Source: Bifidobacteriaceae bacterium
Lineage (GTDB): Bacteria > Actinomycetota > Actinomycetes > Actinomycetales > WQXJ01
NCBI GenBank assembly: GCA_031270825.1
Contig: JAISXH010000025.1
Span: 40,428-104,427 of the forward strand
DNA: 64,000 nt
Direction: 5' to 3'
The position numbers and the translations under genes are program-made. Shown here in pieces: positions 26,987-37,800 of the stretch (position 1 is its first letter; every line of letters begins with the position of its first letter). The notes under the pieces were generated by a model. The model did not search any database, was not told the DNA's origin, and worked only from the letters and a program-made list of their open reading frames with translations.

Positions 26987-28075
26987 TCAGTAGGGCTGGT
27001 TGGGGTTGGGCGGCGCCGGGGCGGCCGACTGGTCGGGGTTGAGCGGCGCCGTGACCGGTTGCGACAGGGCGGCCGCTCCCTGGAGCTGGTCGGGAGGGTT
27101 TGTCGGAGCGCCGTACTGAGGCGGAGCGCCGTGCTGAGGCGGAGCGCCGTACCCGGGCGCAGCGCTGTATCCAGGAGGACTACCGTATCCAGGAGCACCG
27201 CTGTACGCAGGGGGAGGACCGTATCCGGGGGCAGGAGCGTACCCAGGAGGCGGCCCGTAGCCAGGGGCGACGGCCGGGGGCGCCCCGCCAGTTGCAAGCC
27301 GCTTGGCCTTGCGGGCCCGGGAGAAATAGCGCGGCACCCCGACGATGAAGCAAATGCCGCCCACGGCGAGCGGATACCAAAAGACCTGGTATTCGCCACC
27401 CGCTTCGGTTCTCCAGTATTGGACCGCTGGAATGGCCGCGCCGGCCACGAACACCAGCGCCGAGATCAACAGGTCTCGGCGGGCGGAGAGCACCTGCGGG
27501 GTCCGGTACGGCGACTTGCGATTCTTGACAGTCAGGAACACGGCAAACAACAGGCACAGCACCGCCAGCGCCAGCAGCCCCGTCCAGATGAACCACACGA
27601 TGTCTCCAGAGGCGAGGGGATGCGCCGCGAGGTATTCGTCATACGCTATCGTCTGGGCGTCCAGCCGGTCTAAGACGGCTCCTATCGAGTCCGCCGCGGC
27701 GTTGAAGCCGTCTTCGTCGCCGGCGGCGGCGGCGTTGCCGTAAAGCGCCACCCCCGCAGCCAGTTCGTGGAATCCGGCGCCCAGGCCGGCGGTGAGTTCG
27801 GCCAGCTCTTCATCTGATGCTTCCTCGGCCAAGCGGTTCAAGTCTTGTCCGCGGTCGCGGATTGCCTCCGCGGCGCTGGCGGTTCGCTGCTGCGCCTCTT
27901 CGGGCGACATGCCCCAGAGGTCTCGTTCGACAAAGGCGTCGAAAACTATGTACGCCCGGTCAACGGCCCGGATGGTGTCGTCGATCTCGTCGGCCGAAGC
28001 CGGCCGCGCCGGTCCGGTGACCGTCAAAGCGACGATAGCGGCCAAACAGGACGCCAGGAGAACTAAACGGCGCAT
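26987..28075 (-). CDS. Secreted/membrane protein with Pro-Gly-Tyr-rich C-terminal repeats
   Basis: About 362 aa, function unrecognised. It has a signal peptide (about residues 1-26, ending PARPASA), an extracytoplasmic helical domain (about residues 27-150), then three membrane helices (about 155-250). The cytoplasmic tail contains repeated PGYGPP/PGYSAAP/APPQYGAP units. Such tails occur in actinobacterial membrane proteins that interact with division or signalling complexes. The ATG at 28075 has a GGAGG site; the open frame extends upstream through a tandem repeat and is not likely coding there. Confidence 0.62.
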   Translation of the reverse strand: MRRLVLLASCLAAIVALTVTGPARPASADEIDDTIRAVDRAYIVFDAFVERDLWGMSPEEAQQRTASAAEAIRDRGQDLNRLAEEASDEELAELTAGLGAGFHELAAGVALYGNAAAAGDEDGFNAAADSIGAVLDRLDAQTIAYDEYLAAHPLASGDIVWFIWTGLLALAVLCLLFAVFLTVKNRKSPYRTPQVLSARRDLLISALVFVAGAAIPAVQYWRTEAGGEYQVFWYPLAVGGICFIVGVPRYFSRARKAKRLATGGAPPAVAPGYGPPPGYAPAPGYGPPPAYSGAPGYGSPPGYSAAPGYGAPPQHGAPPQYGAPTNPPDQLQGAAALSQPVTAPLNPDQSAAPAPPNPNQPY

Positions 28076-28088
28076 TTCACGACCTCCG

Positions 28089-28136
28089 GGGGACTGGGGT
28101 GAGTGGGGACTGCGTGAATCGGGGACTGGGTGAATG
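28089..28136. repeat. Three tandem 16-bp repeats upstream of the membrane-protein gene
   Basis: Three consecutive 16-nt units beginning GGGGACTGSGGTGA or GGGGACTGCGTGA start at 28089, 28105 and 28121. They end just upstream of the GGAGG ribosome-binding site of the minus-strand gene at 28075, so they lie in its promoter or 5' UTR. Confidence 0.8.
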
Positions 28137-28279
28137 CAGACTACCGCACGGACGCGCTGTGCTGGCTCGCCCGCGGCCCCGCCTTGACCTCGATCCGGCG
28201 AACCCCGCCTGGGGCTGGTCGCCACGGCTGTTATGAGGTGGCTTGAGGCGCAACCGCGACCGCCAGCGCAAGCGGCCCG

Positions 28280-29503
<1,224 letters not shown>

Positions 29504-29636
29504 GTCAAGGTCCTTTGTGTTGGGGTTGATCGGCCAGTTCAACCGACCCGACCACGCGGGCGGCTCCATGGCGCCCGCAGAGGCAAGGTGCTGAAATGTG
29601 GCTACATGCTACCCGCGCCATGTGGCCGGCCGGTTA

Positions 29637-29667
29637 CAGGGCCGGAGTCGAACCCGACCCGGCCCTG
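29637..29667 (-). terminator. Hairpin terminator downstream of the PH-domain gene
   Basis: A perfect 9-bp stem (CAGGGCCGG with CCGGCCCTG, 13-nt loop) lies 12 nt after the stop of the minus-strand PH-domain gene and upstream of trpB. It lacks a U tract, as is common in high-GC actinobacteria. Confidence 0.55.
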
Positions 29668-29678
29668 GTGCTAAGCGC

Positions 29679-30272
29679 TCAGGCGGCCTCTTGGTCCGGA
29701 TCCGGCGCCGAACCGTTGTCGAAACGGCCGGATGCCTGCTCGGCCTGCCGGCCGGCGGCCGAATCGGGGGCGACCGCCTCGAAGTCGCGGTTCAGCAGCT
29801 GCTCGTTGATCTGCAACTGGCGGCGCTTGACATGGGCGACATCGTCCAGGGCGACATCAGACTGCTGGGCCGCCGTTTGGACGTGGAGCGTGCCGGCGCC
29901 GAGCAGGCGTTCGATCAAGCTCTGCTGATAAGAGACGGCGTGCACCCGATCCATCGGGATGTCGCGGCCCTCGCGCTTGAACACGCCCTCGCGTGAGATC
30001 AGCCGGTAGTTGGTGAGCGTGTCGGTGCGGCAAGCCCAGCGCACAATCGGCGCGATGGTCCAGATCACCACCGCGACCGCGGCCAGGCCCGCGACCGTCC
30101 AGCGCGCCCAGTCCCAGCTGCCCGCCTCCGGAATCACCTTCAGCCAAAAGACCAGCCAGCAAGTCACCGCGACGATCAGCACCAGAACGGGTGCGACAAG
30201 TACCTTCCAGTGGGCCCGGGCGTGGAAAATGACATATTCGCCGGCGGCCAGTTCAGACGGATTGAATCCCAT
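29679..30272 (-). CDS. PH domain-containing (DUF304/bPH2) membrane protein
   Basis: A 197-aa protein with two hydrophobic helices (about residues 24-46 and 57-77), followed by a bacterial PH-like domain with the typical sequence YRLISREGVFKREGRDIPMD and VHAVSYQQSLIERLLGAGTL. An acidic C-terminal tail follows. Proteins of this family are membrane-associated; their function is poorly known. The ATG at 30272 gives the normal family length, although the frame stays open far upstream across dxr. It is divergent from dxr. Confidence 0.8.
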   Translation of the reverse strand: MGFNPSELAAGEYVIFHARAHWKVLVAPVLVLIVAVTCWLVFWLKVIPEAGSWDWARWTVAGLAAVAVVIWTIAPIVRWACRTDTLTNYRLISREGVFKREGRDIPMDRVHAVSYQQSLIERLLGAGTLHVQTAAQQSDVALDDVAHVKRRQLQINEQLLNRDFEAVAPDSAAGRQAEQASGRFDNGSAPDPDQEAA

Positions 30273-30295
30273 GACATCAAGTTTGGCACTTCCGT

Positions 30296-30324
30296 TTGAC
30301 CGTGTGGCGCAGTGCGGGACAATA
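30296..30324 (+). promoter_or_regulatory. Possible promoter for dxr, giving a nearly leaderless transcript
   Basis: TTGACC (30296-30301), a 17-nt spacer, then ACAATA (30319-30324). The dxr GTG at 30330 starts 6 nt after this -10, so the mRNA would be leaderless, as is common in actinobacteria. The -10 match is imperfect. Confidence 0.4.
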
Positions 30325-30329
30325 GGCCG

Positions 30330-31523
30330 GTGCGCCAGCGATCCGTGACCCTGCTCGGCGCGACCGGATCGATCGGCCGCCAAGCCGTCGACGTGATCAC
30401 GCGCCACCCCGACCGCTTCACGGTTGAGGCGCTGGCCGCAGGTGGTTCCCGGCCGGCCGAGCTGGCCCGGCTGGTGGCGCTGTTGCGTCCCTCGCGGATC
30501 GGCCTGCCCAGCGACGATGCCGCCGCCGCGCTCGACCGCGAACTGGCGGCTTTGGGGCCGGGCGTCCCGACCGGCTGCGAAATCGTGGCCGGGCCAACGG
30601 CATCGTCCAAGATTGCTGAAACCGGTTCCGACCTGGTGTTGAACGCGGTGGCCGGGGCCGCCGGACTGGAACCCACCCTGGCGGCCCTGCGGGCGGGCTC
30701 CACCCTGGCGCTGGCCAACAAAGAGTCGCTGGTCATTGGCGGCGCTCTGGTCAAGGGCGCGGCTCAGCGCGAGGGGCAGATCGTCCCAGTCGACTCGGAG
30801 CACTCGGCGATCGCCCAGTGCCTCAGATCGGGGCGGGCGGACGAGGTCGAGCGGTTGATCCTGACCGCCTCCGGCGGCCCCTTCCGGGGGCGTTCCCGAT
30901 CCGAACTGAGTGGGGTCACGCCCGCTCAGGCACTCGCCCATCCGACCTGGCAGATGGGGCCCATGGTGACGGTGAACTCCTCGACCCTGGTCAACAAGGC
31001 TCTTGAGCTGATCGAAGCCCAGCTCTTGTTCGACCTGTCTCCGGAACGCATCGACGTGGTGGTTCATCCGCAGTCGATTATTCATTCGATGGTCCAATTC
31101 CGGGACGGCGCGATCATCGCCCAAGCCTCGCCGCCAGACATGCGCCTGCCCATCGCTCTGGCGCTGGCCTGGCCAGATCGCCTCGGCGATGTCATTGGAC
31201 CGGTCGATTTCGCCAACCGATCAGCCTGGACCTTCGAGCCGGTCGACAACCAGACCTTCCCCGCCCTGGCGTTGGCCAGGCGGGCGCTGGCGGAATCGCC
31301 GTTGCATCCGGCGGTGCTGAACGGGTCGAATGAGGTCGCCGTGGAGGCCTTTTTGGCCGGCCGGATCGGCTATCTGGAGATCGTCGACTCCGTGGCTGAA
31401 GTGGTCGATCGATTCGCCTCCAGCTTGGCCCCGGGAATGACGCCTACGCTAGAGCAAGTGATTTGGGCCGATAGTTGGGCTCGCCAAGAGGCGAGCCGTT
31501 TGGTAGAAGGAACCGGAGCGTGA
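30330..31523 (+). CDS. dxr: 1-deoxy-D-xylulose 5-phosphate reductoisomerase
   Basis: About 397 aa. It catalyses the second step of the MEP isoprenoid pathway, DXP to MEP, using NADPH. N-terminal cofactor motif: TLLGATGSIGRQAVDVI. Metal and substrate residues: VPVDSEHSAIAQCL, LTASGGPFRGRS and MGPMVTVNSSTLVNKALELIEA cut into the conserved blocks. I chose GTG 30330, where similarity begins; GTG 30312 is possible. It overlaps the site-2 protease gene by 4 nt (GTGA). ispG lies two genes downstream, the standard actinobacterial dxr-rip-ispG order. Confidence 0.95.
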   Translation: MRQRSVTLLGATGSIGRQAVDVITRHPDRFTVEALAAGGSRPAELARLVALLRPSRIGLPSDDAAAALDRELAALGPGVPTGCEIVAGPTASSKIAETGSDLVLNAVAGAAGLEPTLAALRAGSTLALANKESLVIGGALVKGAAQREGQIVPVDSEHSAIAQCLRSGRADEVERLILTASGGPFRGRSRSELSGVTPAQALAHPTWQMGPMVTVNSSTLVNKALELIEAQLLFDLSPERIDVVVHPQSIIHSMVQFRDGAIIAQASPPDMRLPIALALAWPDRLGDVIGPVDFANRSAWTFEPVDNQTFPALALARRALAESPLHPAVLNGSNEVAVEAFLAGRIGYLEIVDSVAEVVDRFASSLAPGMTPTLEQVIWADSWARQEASRLVEGTGA

Positions 31524-33055
31524 CCGCGGTGGCGACATTTGTGTTGGGTCTGGTCGTTTTCATCGTCATCTTGATCGTCTCGGTGGCCTGGCATGAGTTG
31601 GGCCACCTGATCCCGGCGAAACTGTTCAAAGTCCCGGTGTCGCAGTACATGATCGGTTTCGGCCCGACCGCTTGGTCGAAGAGATTCGGCGAGACCGAGT
31701 TCGGGATCAAATGGATCCTCCTGGGCGGATATATCCGGATGCTGGGAATGTACTCGCCGGTCCGCTCGCCCAAGGCGGCGAAGACCGGTTGGCGGGCCTC
31801 TTTGGCCGATGCCGCCCGGGAGACGACCCGCGACGAGTTGGCGGAGGCGGCCGAGCAAGCGCAAGCGGCGCCGGCGACACCCTCCGCAGGCGATTCGGTC
31901 GCGCCTGACGGCGTCGCAGCGGCCGCCACGACCACTGCCGAAGCGCCCAAACCGGCGCCGGGCGGCGGGGACCAGCCCGCGGTCACGGCGACGGCCGCAA
32001 TCGCAAAGGCGGCCACGACCGCGGCGTCAGACCGGGCGGAAGCTGGAAACGGCCAGACGGCATCGGGCAAAGGCGGTGGCGTGCGGATCGTCGAGAGCGT
32101 GGCGGCGCGGGCGTATTACAACCAGTCGGCCCCGCGCAAGCTGGTGATCATGCTGGGCGGCCCCACTATGAACCTGATCCTGGCGCTGTTCTTGATGATG
32201 GTGGCGTTGTCGATGGTGGGCGTGTACCAGCCTTCGACGGTGGTGTCCGCAGTCAGCCAATGCCTGGCCGAGGACGGCTCGGCCCCGGACGAATGCGGTT
32301 CTGAGACCGTGACCGCGCCGGCGCGGTCGGCCGGAATCGAACCCGGCGACAAGATTGTCGGCTGGGGCGGCCAAGAGGTGCGCGATTGGAACCAATTCCT
32401 GGGCCTGGTGTCCGTCGCCGAGCCGACCGCGACCACGGTGACGGTGGAGCGCGCTGGCGCCCCGCTAAGCCTTGAGATCACTCCCTTGCGGGTGGGCCAG
32501 GGCACGTCCCAGGCCAGATCGGTGATCGGAGTGACAGCGGGCTCGCTGGAGCTGGAGCACTATCCCGTCAAGGCGGTGCCGGGCGTGTTCTGGAACCAGG
32601 TCACCGCCTCGGTGGAGTTGTACGCCAACCTGCCGATCTCGGTTTGGAACACGCTGGTCGACCTGATCGAAGGCAATGAACGCGACCCGCAGTCGCCCAG
32701 TTCGATCGTGGGGATCGCCCGTGTCTCCACCCAAGTCGCCGGCATCGACACGGATGACCCGAAGATCGACGCCAACCGGGTCCGCTGGGGCACCTGGCTG
32801 CAACTCGGCGCCGCCATCAACATAGCGTTGTGGCTGTTCAACCTGCTGCCGTTGCTGCCGTTGGATGGCGGACACGTGGTCAACGCCCTCTATGAGGGCA
32901 TCCGGCGGAGCTGGGCCAGATGGCGGCGCCGGCCCCTGCCGGGCCCGGCTGATTCGGCCCGGCTGATGCCGCTGACCTACGTTGTGGTGGGGCTGTTGAT
33001 CCTGATGACGGTGATTCTGGTGGCGGCCGACATCATCATGCCGTACCGTTTCTGA
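31520..33055 (+). CDS. rseP: Site-2 intramembrane zinc protease (RseP/Rip1 family)
   Basis: A 511-aa membrane metalloprotease that cleaves anti-sigma factors or other substrates within the membrane. The zinc motif HELGH lies in the first helix (about residues 25-29). A PDZ domain follows (AGIEPGDKIVGWGGQEV), and the second active-site motif is NLLPLLPLDGGHV near residue 440. GTG 31520 overlaps the dxr stop. Unusually, about 100 residues of Ala/Pro/Thr-rich low-complexity sequence (about residues 100-195) separate the first helix and loop from VRIVESVAARAYYNQS, making it longer than typical ~400-aa relatives. Confidence 0.92.
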   Translation: MTAVATFVLGLVVFIVILIVSVAWHELGHLIPAKLFKVPVSQYMIGFGPTAWSKRFGETEFGIKWILLGGYIRMLGMYSPVRSPKAAKTGWRASLADAARETTRDELAEAAEQAQAAPATPSAGDSVAPDGVAAAATTTAEAPKPAPGGGDQPAVTATAAIAKAATTAASDRAEAGNGQTASGKGGGVRIVESVAARAYYNQSAPRKLVIMLGGPTMNLILALFLMMVALSMVGVYQPSTVVSAVSQCLAEDGSAPDECGSETVTAPARSAGIEPGDKIVGWGGQEVRDWNQFLGLVSVAEPTATTVTVERAGAPLSLEITPLRVGQGTSQARSVIGVTAGSLELEHYPVKAVPGVFWNQVTASVELYANLPISVWNTLVDLIEGNERDPQSPSSIVGIARVSTQVAGIDTDDPKIDANRVRWGTWLQLGAAINIALWLFNLLPLLPLDGGHVVNALYEGIRRSWARWRRRPLPGPADSARLMPLTYVVVGLLILMTVILVAADIIMPYRF

Positions 33056-33085
33056 TCCGCCTCGGCAGCGCCGGATCGCGGTCCG

Positions 33086-33185
33086 GGCAGGGGGAGGGAC
33101 ATTTCGGGGCGCCCATGGTCCGTCATGCTTGACCACGCCGTCCCTCCGCCGCGGGTCTAGTCAGCACAATCACCGTCCCCTTGCG
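33086..33185. repeat. ~100-bp palindromic REP/MITE-like element, copy 1
   Basis: The right end has the exact 16-nt terminal sequence TCACCGTCCCCTTGCG (33170-33185). The left end is an imperfect inverted copy (about 11/16). Its reverse complement matches the first ~29 nt of the element at 51152-51253. It lies between rseP and ispG. Confidence 0.65.
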
Positions 33186-33240
33186 TAATTCGGTGACGAT
33201 TGACCCCGCCGCCCCCACTGGCGGGGCCTGGCATACTGTC

Positions 33241-34485
33241 ATGGTGCCGGTCTCGTTGGGAATGCCTGAAGCCGTCCCGCGCCTGGCGCCCCGGCGGCGC
33301 TCGCGCCGCATCGATGTGGGCAGCGTGCCGGTGGGCGGCGGCGCCCCGATTTCGGTCCAGTCGATGACCACCACCCTGACTGCCGACGCCGACGAGACCC
33401 TGCGCCAGATCGCCGAGCTGACCGCGGCCGGCTGCGACATCGTCCGGGTGGCGGTGCCCTCCCAGGATGACGCCGACGCTCTGGCCCTGATCGCCAAGCG
33501 TTCCACCATCCCGGTGATCGCCGACATCCACTTCCAACCCAAATATGTCTTCGCCGCCATCGCGGCGGGCTGCGCCGCCGTGCGGGTCAACCCCGGCAAC
33601 ATCCGCAAGTTCGACGACCAGGTCGGCGCGATCGCCCGGGCGGCCGCCGAGGCCGGAGTGTCCTTGCGGATCGGAGTCAACGCCGGCTCGCTGGAGCCGT
33701 CGCTGTTGAAGAAGTACGGCAAGGCCACCCCGGAGGCCCTGGTCGAATCAGCCGTCTGGGAGGCCTCCCTGTTCGAGGAGGTCGGCTTCCGCGACTTCAA
33801 GATCTCCGTCAAGCACCACGATCCGGTGGTGATGATCCAGGCCTACCGGTTGCTGGCGGAGCGCGGCGACTGGCCGCTGCATCTCGGTGTGACCGAGGCC
33901 GGGCCGGCCTTCCAGGGCACCATCAAGTCGGTGGCCGCCTTCGGGGCGTTGCTGGGCCAGGGGATCGGCGACACCATCCGGGTGTCGCTCTCGGCTCCGC
34001 CAGTCGAGGAGGTGAAAGTCGGCACCGCTCTGCTGCAAGCTCTTGGCCTGCGTAAACGTCAGCTCGACATTGTCTCTTGCCCGTCCTGCGGCCGGGCCCA
34101 GGTGGACGTCGTGACGCTGGCGGAACAGGTCGCCGAGGGCCTCAAAGACGTCAAAGTGCCGTTGCGGGTGGCCGTGATGGGATGTGTGGTCAATGGCCCC
34201 GGGGAGGCCCGCGAAGCCGACCTGGGCGTGGCCTCCGGCAACGGCAAAGGCCAGATTTTCATCAAGGGCGAAGTGGTTCAAACCGTTCTCGAGGGCCAGA
34301 TCGTGGAGGTGCTATTGGCCCGCGCCCGCGCCATGGCGGCGGCCGTGGGCCCCGGCGATGGTCCGGCCGATGGTCCGGCTGAAGGCGGTGGCGTCGAAGT
34401 GGTCATGGCGGGAGCGCGATCCTGTGCCGGCCAAGGCGTCGCAGAGGCGGGGGCGCGCGAGTTGGCCGGTCCATTCCGGGCCTAG
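33241..34485 (+). CDS. ispG: 4-hydroxy-3-methylbut-2-enyl diphosphate synthase
   Basis: An iron-sulfur enzyme of about 414 aa (GcpE), catalysing the penultimate step of the MEP pathway. TIM-barrel sequence: [19 protein letters not shown] and [15 protein letters not shown]. The 4Fe-4S cysteines lie in [11 protein letters not shown] and [14 protein letters not shown] 33241 is chosen; no strong ribosome-binding site is visible, and other in-frame starts exist at 33262 and upstream. The Ala/Gly-rich C-terminal ~50 residues are not conserved. The stop codon lies inside the first hairpin of a dispersed repeat. Confidence 0.93.
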   Translation: MVPVSLGMPEAVPRLAPRRRSRRIDVGSVPVGGGAPISVQSMTTTLTADADETLRQIAELTAAGCDIVRVAVPSQDDADALALIAKRSTIPVIADIHFQPKYVFAAIAAGCAAVRVNPGNIRKFDDQVGAIARAAAEAGVSLRIGVNAGSLEPSLLKKYGKATPEALVESAVWEASLFEEVGFRDFKISVKHHDPVVMIQAYRLLAERGDWPLHLGVTEAGPAFQGTIKSVAAFGALLGQGIGDTIRVSLSAPPVEEVKVGTALLQALGLRKRQLDIVSCPSCGRAQVDVVTLAEQVAEGLKDVKVPLRVAVMGCVVNGPGEAREADLGVASGNGKGQIFIKGEVVQTVLEGQIVEVLLARARAMAAAVGPGDGPADGPAEGGGVEVVMAGARSCAGQGVAEAGARELAGPFRA

Positions 34486-34609
34486 GAAACCGGTGAACAA
34501 AACCGGTTTCCTAGGCCGAAGCAGCCTTTGCCTTCCGCGTTTCCGCTGGTCAGCGTTCCGCTGCCCGGCGTCAACACGGTCGGAGCGTGGTAATTCACCA
34601 CGCTCCTAG
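34479..34609. repeat. Dispersed two-hairpin element, copy 2
   Basis: About 131 nt. Left hairpin: GGCCTAGGAAACCGGT (34479-34494) pairs perfectly over 16 bp with 34502-34517 around the loop GAACAAA. Right hairpin: GGAGCGTGGT (34582-34591) pairs perfectly with 34597-34606. A ~64-nt conserved middle lies between. It includes the ispG stop codon (34483-34485) and probably terminates ispG transcription. Confidence 0.85.
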
Positions 34610-34817
34610 TCGCCGGTCCCGCCAGGCGTCCCAAAGTGGCGTCCGGCTGGGCGGCCCGCCAGGCGGCGGTGGTCGCCACCTGGCGTTGACTGCGCCTTGA
34701 TGTAGCTGGTAGTTTCACGGCAAGCGGAATCCCTATTCTCAGGTGCCCTGGTTCGTCCGCGCCGTTTTGACCCAGGGGCGGTGTCCACTTCTCAACTGCA
34801 AAAAGGTGCCCCCGATT
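34610..34817. other. Upstream region of the LPFTG surface-protein gene
   Basis: About 208 nt after the dispersed repeat with no gene. It contains an imperfect hairpin (about 34659-34684) and the predicted promoter at 34686-34715, leaving a 5' UTR of about 95 nt. Confidence 0.5.
34686..34715 (+). promoter_or_regulatory. Predicted promoter of the LPFTG surface protein
   Basis: -35 TTGACT (34686-34691), an 18-nt spacer, and -10 TAGTTT (34710-34715), just upstream of the large surface-protein gene. Confidence 0.5.
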
Positions 34818-37800
34818 ATGCGTTCATTGTTTCCAAGCACCCTCGCCCTGCGCTTCAACCGCCGGGTGGTGTCCGATGCCGTCCGGCCGGGTTCCCGACA
34901 TCGGCCGCGTTCGCGCCAGCCGGGTTCCCGGTGGCGCCGGCGCGTGGTTCGGACGGCGGCGGTGCTGGGCGCGGCGGCGTTGGCCGCCGCCATGATCGTT
35001 CTGCCCGCTCAGGTCAGTTCGGCGGACGTGAATCTGGAGGCGGCGTTCACATCGCAGCCTTCGACCGGCCCGACCAACGTGGCCTTCGAGCGACTGGGAG
35101 CCAGCGTGGTCGGCGTGTCCAGCACCCGCAGCGACGCCGCCGCCGATGCCGCTCGCAATGTCCTGAGCGCCCGGAACGGGAGCTGGGTTTCGGCCGGGAG
35201 CGAGGACGCCGAATGGATCGTGCTCGATTTGAGTACGGCCTGGGAGCTGACCGAAGTGCGGGTGACGTCTCCCAGCTATTACAACCTGGTCGCTATCAAC
35301 GCCTCCTTCGGAGACGCCGCGACCGGCCCATTCACACAATTCGCGGCGGTGGCTTCACCAGGCGCCCAAACATCGACTCTCCCGGTTCCGCCCGGCGCCC
35401 GCGGCCGCTACTTGCGCCTGGACTTCCCGGCCTCCACGCCTGCGCGTTGGGTTGAAATCGGCCGGGTGGAAGCGTTGTCCGGACAAGTCGGTGGCGCCCG
35501 GGTCGACTTCTCAGACGCTGCAGTGGCCGGTTCGGATGCGATCACCGATTGGGAGTGGGATTTCGGCGACGGCAGCGCCCACTCCCACACACAGGACACC
35601 TCGCATATCTTCGCGAACCCCGGTTTGTATTCCGTGGTTCTCACCGTCACCGACGCCGCCGGAGACACCGCCACGGTGACCCGTCTGCAACGAGTGACGC
35701 CGCCGTTGCATCCAGAGCTCAACCCGGCCAGTCCCGTCGAGAGCAACTCAAGCCCGGTTCAGCTTCTGGTTGACCCGGTCGAATTGAACGCGGCCGAACT
35801 GGTGGAACTGTTTGTGGACTGGGATGACGGCTCGGCGACGCAAAGAGTCACCAGTTTCGGGTCCCCGCCGAACTTGACCGGGATAGCCCACTATTACCGG
35901 GATGACGGGGTCTATCAGATCACGCTGAACGGAACCGATGTGCGCGGGGAGGCCATGAGGACCGTGGTGTTCGAGGCGACGATCGCGAACGCGCCTCCCA
36001 CTGTCAATTTGAGCGCACGCTATGTCTTGCCGGCGGACGGCAGCTGGTCGTTGCCGAGCTATTCGGCTTCGGATGTCAACGCTGATCTGCCCTCGTTGGC
36101 CTGCGCGCTAGATTACGGCGACGGAACCTCCCAGAGCGGTCTGTGCACTGAGTTGGCGAACTGGTCCGCCCACGTCTACCAGGGGGGCATCTTCCTGGCC
36201 GTGCTCACCGCCACCGACAAAGACGGCGGCGCCACCAGCCGGTCGGCCGTGGTCAACCACCAGGCGCCGCTGAGCCACTTCGTCAACCTGTACCCGGTGG
36301 CGGGCACGGCGACGGCCAATGAGGTGACCATGAGGGTGAAGGTTTGGGATTGGTCCGACTGGACCGAGGCGGTGGGCGTGGACGTCGAGATCGCGGTCGG
36401 CTCGTGGTCGCAGACGGTCACGACTGGCGCCCAGGGCCTGGCCGAACTGCGAGTCCCACGGGTGGCGGGCGTGCCGGTGACGGCGACGGTCACGAATGTG
36501 CCGGGCGCCACCACCTGGTCGGGTGGCGACTCCAACGACCTGTCTGCGCTGAATAAGCCGCAGGGTGATGTGCTGTTCCTGGTCGACGATTCGGAGTCGA
36601 TGGCTGGCGCCCAGGCCAGTGTGCGCACCAACATCGGCTTCATCGCCGAACAGCTCGGGACGACGCTCGATTACCAGATCGGAATCATGCCCCTGAACGT
36701 GGCTGGCGGATCGGCGCGGCCCCGCATCTATGCGCCGGCGACAGATTCGTTGGATTGGATCCATGACGCGGTCGGGCGACTGACGATCAGTCCCGGAGGC
36801 GAGTTGGGCGTGGACACCATTGTGGATGCGTTTGAGACGCGGGTCGGGCTGCGCGCGGAGGCGCCGAGCTGCTTGGTGTTGGTGGCGGACGAGGCCACGC
36901 AGCAGTCCCTCCACACAGTCCAGCAGGCTGCTGACGCGTTGGCGGCCAATCGCGGAACGCTTTACTCCATTGTTCCCACCACCCCCGTCGCCGGCGGCTC
37001 CAATCAGGAGTACCGCGATCTGGCCACCAATAGCGGCGGCGCGGTGTTCGAGTTCAGCAGTTTCGTCAGCGATCCGCAACCGTTGCTGCAGGCGTTGACG
37101 ACCCAATGCGTCGCGTCGGTGCTAGAGCTGACGGATTTGTCGGTGACGGTCGGTGACGGTCGGACCGAAGTCGGGCAGACCGGATCGGGCGTGCACACCG
37201 TGACCGTGACCAACCATGGCACAACCGACGCGGCGGGCGTCGCCTTGGAACTCGAAGTGACTGGTCCGGTGACTTTGGGGCAAGTCTCCGGCCAAGGCGT
37301 GGCCGCCGCGATGCCGGGCGGCGGCTCAAAGATCACTTGGCCGGCCTTCAACCTGGCGGGGGGAGCGACCACCAGCTTCACGGTCGCCTGGTCTGTCAGC
37401 GCCGGCGCCCAATTGGGCGACCTGGTCGAAGCGTCCGCGCAAGTCTCTGACGACGGCGCCAACGGCGCGGACATAACGCCGGCAAACAACGAGGCTAGGG
37501 ACGTCACCACCGTCACCGCGGCCCCGCCGCCAAACGACCAGACCGTCACGGTGGTCTACGTGGACGATCACGCCGGGGGCGTCGCCGTGACTCCGACCAG
37601 TGGAGCCCGGGTCAGCGTCACCGGGCCGGCGCTGGCCGCGGTCGGGTTCACCCAGGGGGAAGCCGAGGCGGGCGTCCCGGCCGGCTATGTGTTCGTGTCT
37701 TTGGACAACGTGGCCACTTTCGATGACGATGACGCCGCGGCCCAGGTGATCACAGTTCATGTTGGGCACCACCACAGTTACTCGGATCTGCAGACGACCC

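Noticed and set aside
29504..29569. A Trp-containing leader peptide controlling trpB
   Set aside because: Only two non-adjacent Trp codons occur, in frame with trpB, with no attenuator-like alternative hairpins.
29630..29680. A tRNA-like TTCGAC loop upstream of trpB
   Set aside because: The T-stem does not pair and no cloverleaf can be formed; the segment is a simple terminator-like hairpin.
30273..31124. Upstream extension of the PH-domain protein frame across dxr
   Set aside because: The PH family starts at the ATG at 30272, and the extension overlaps dxr antisense without similarity.
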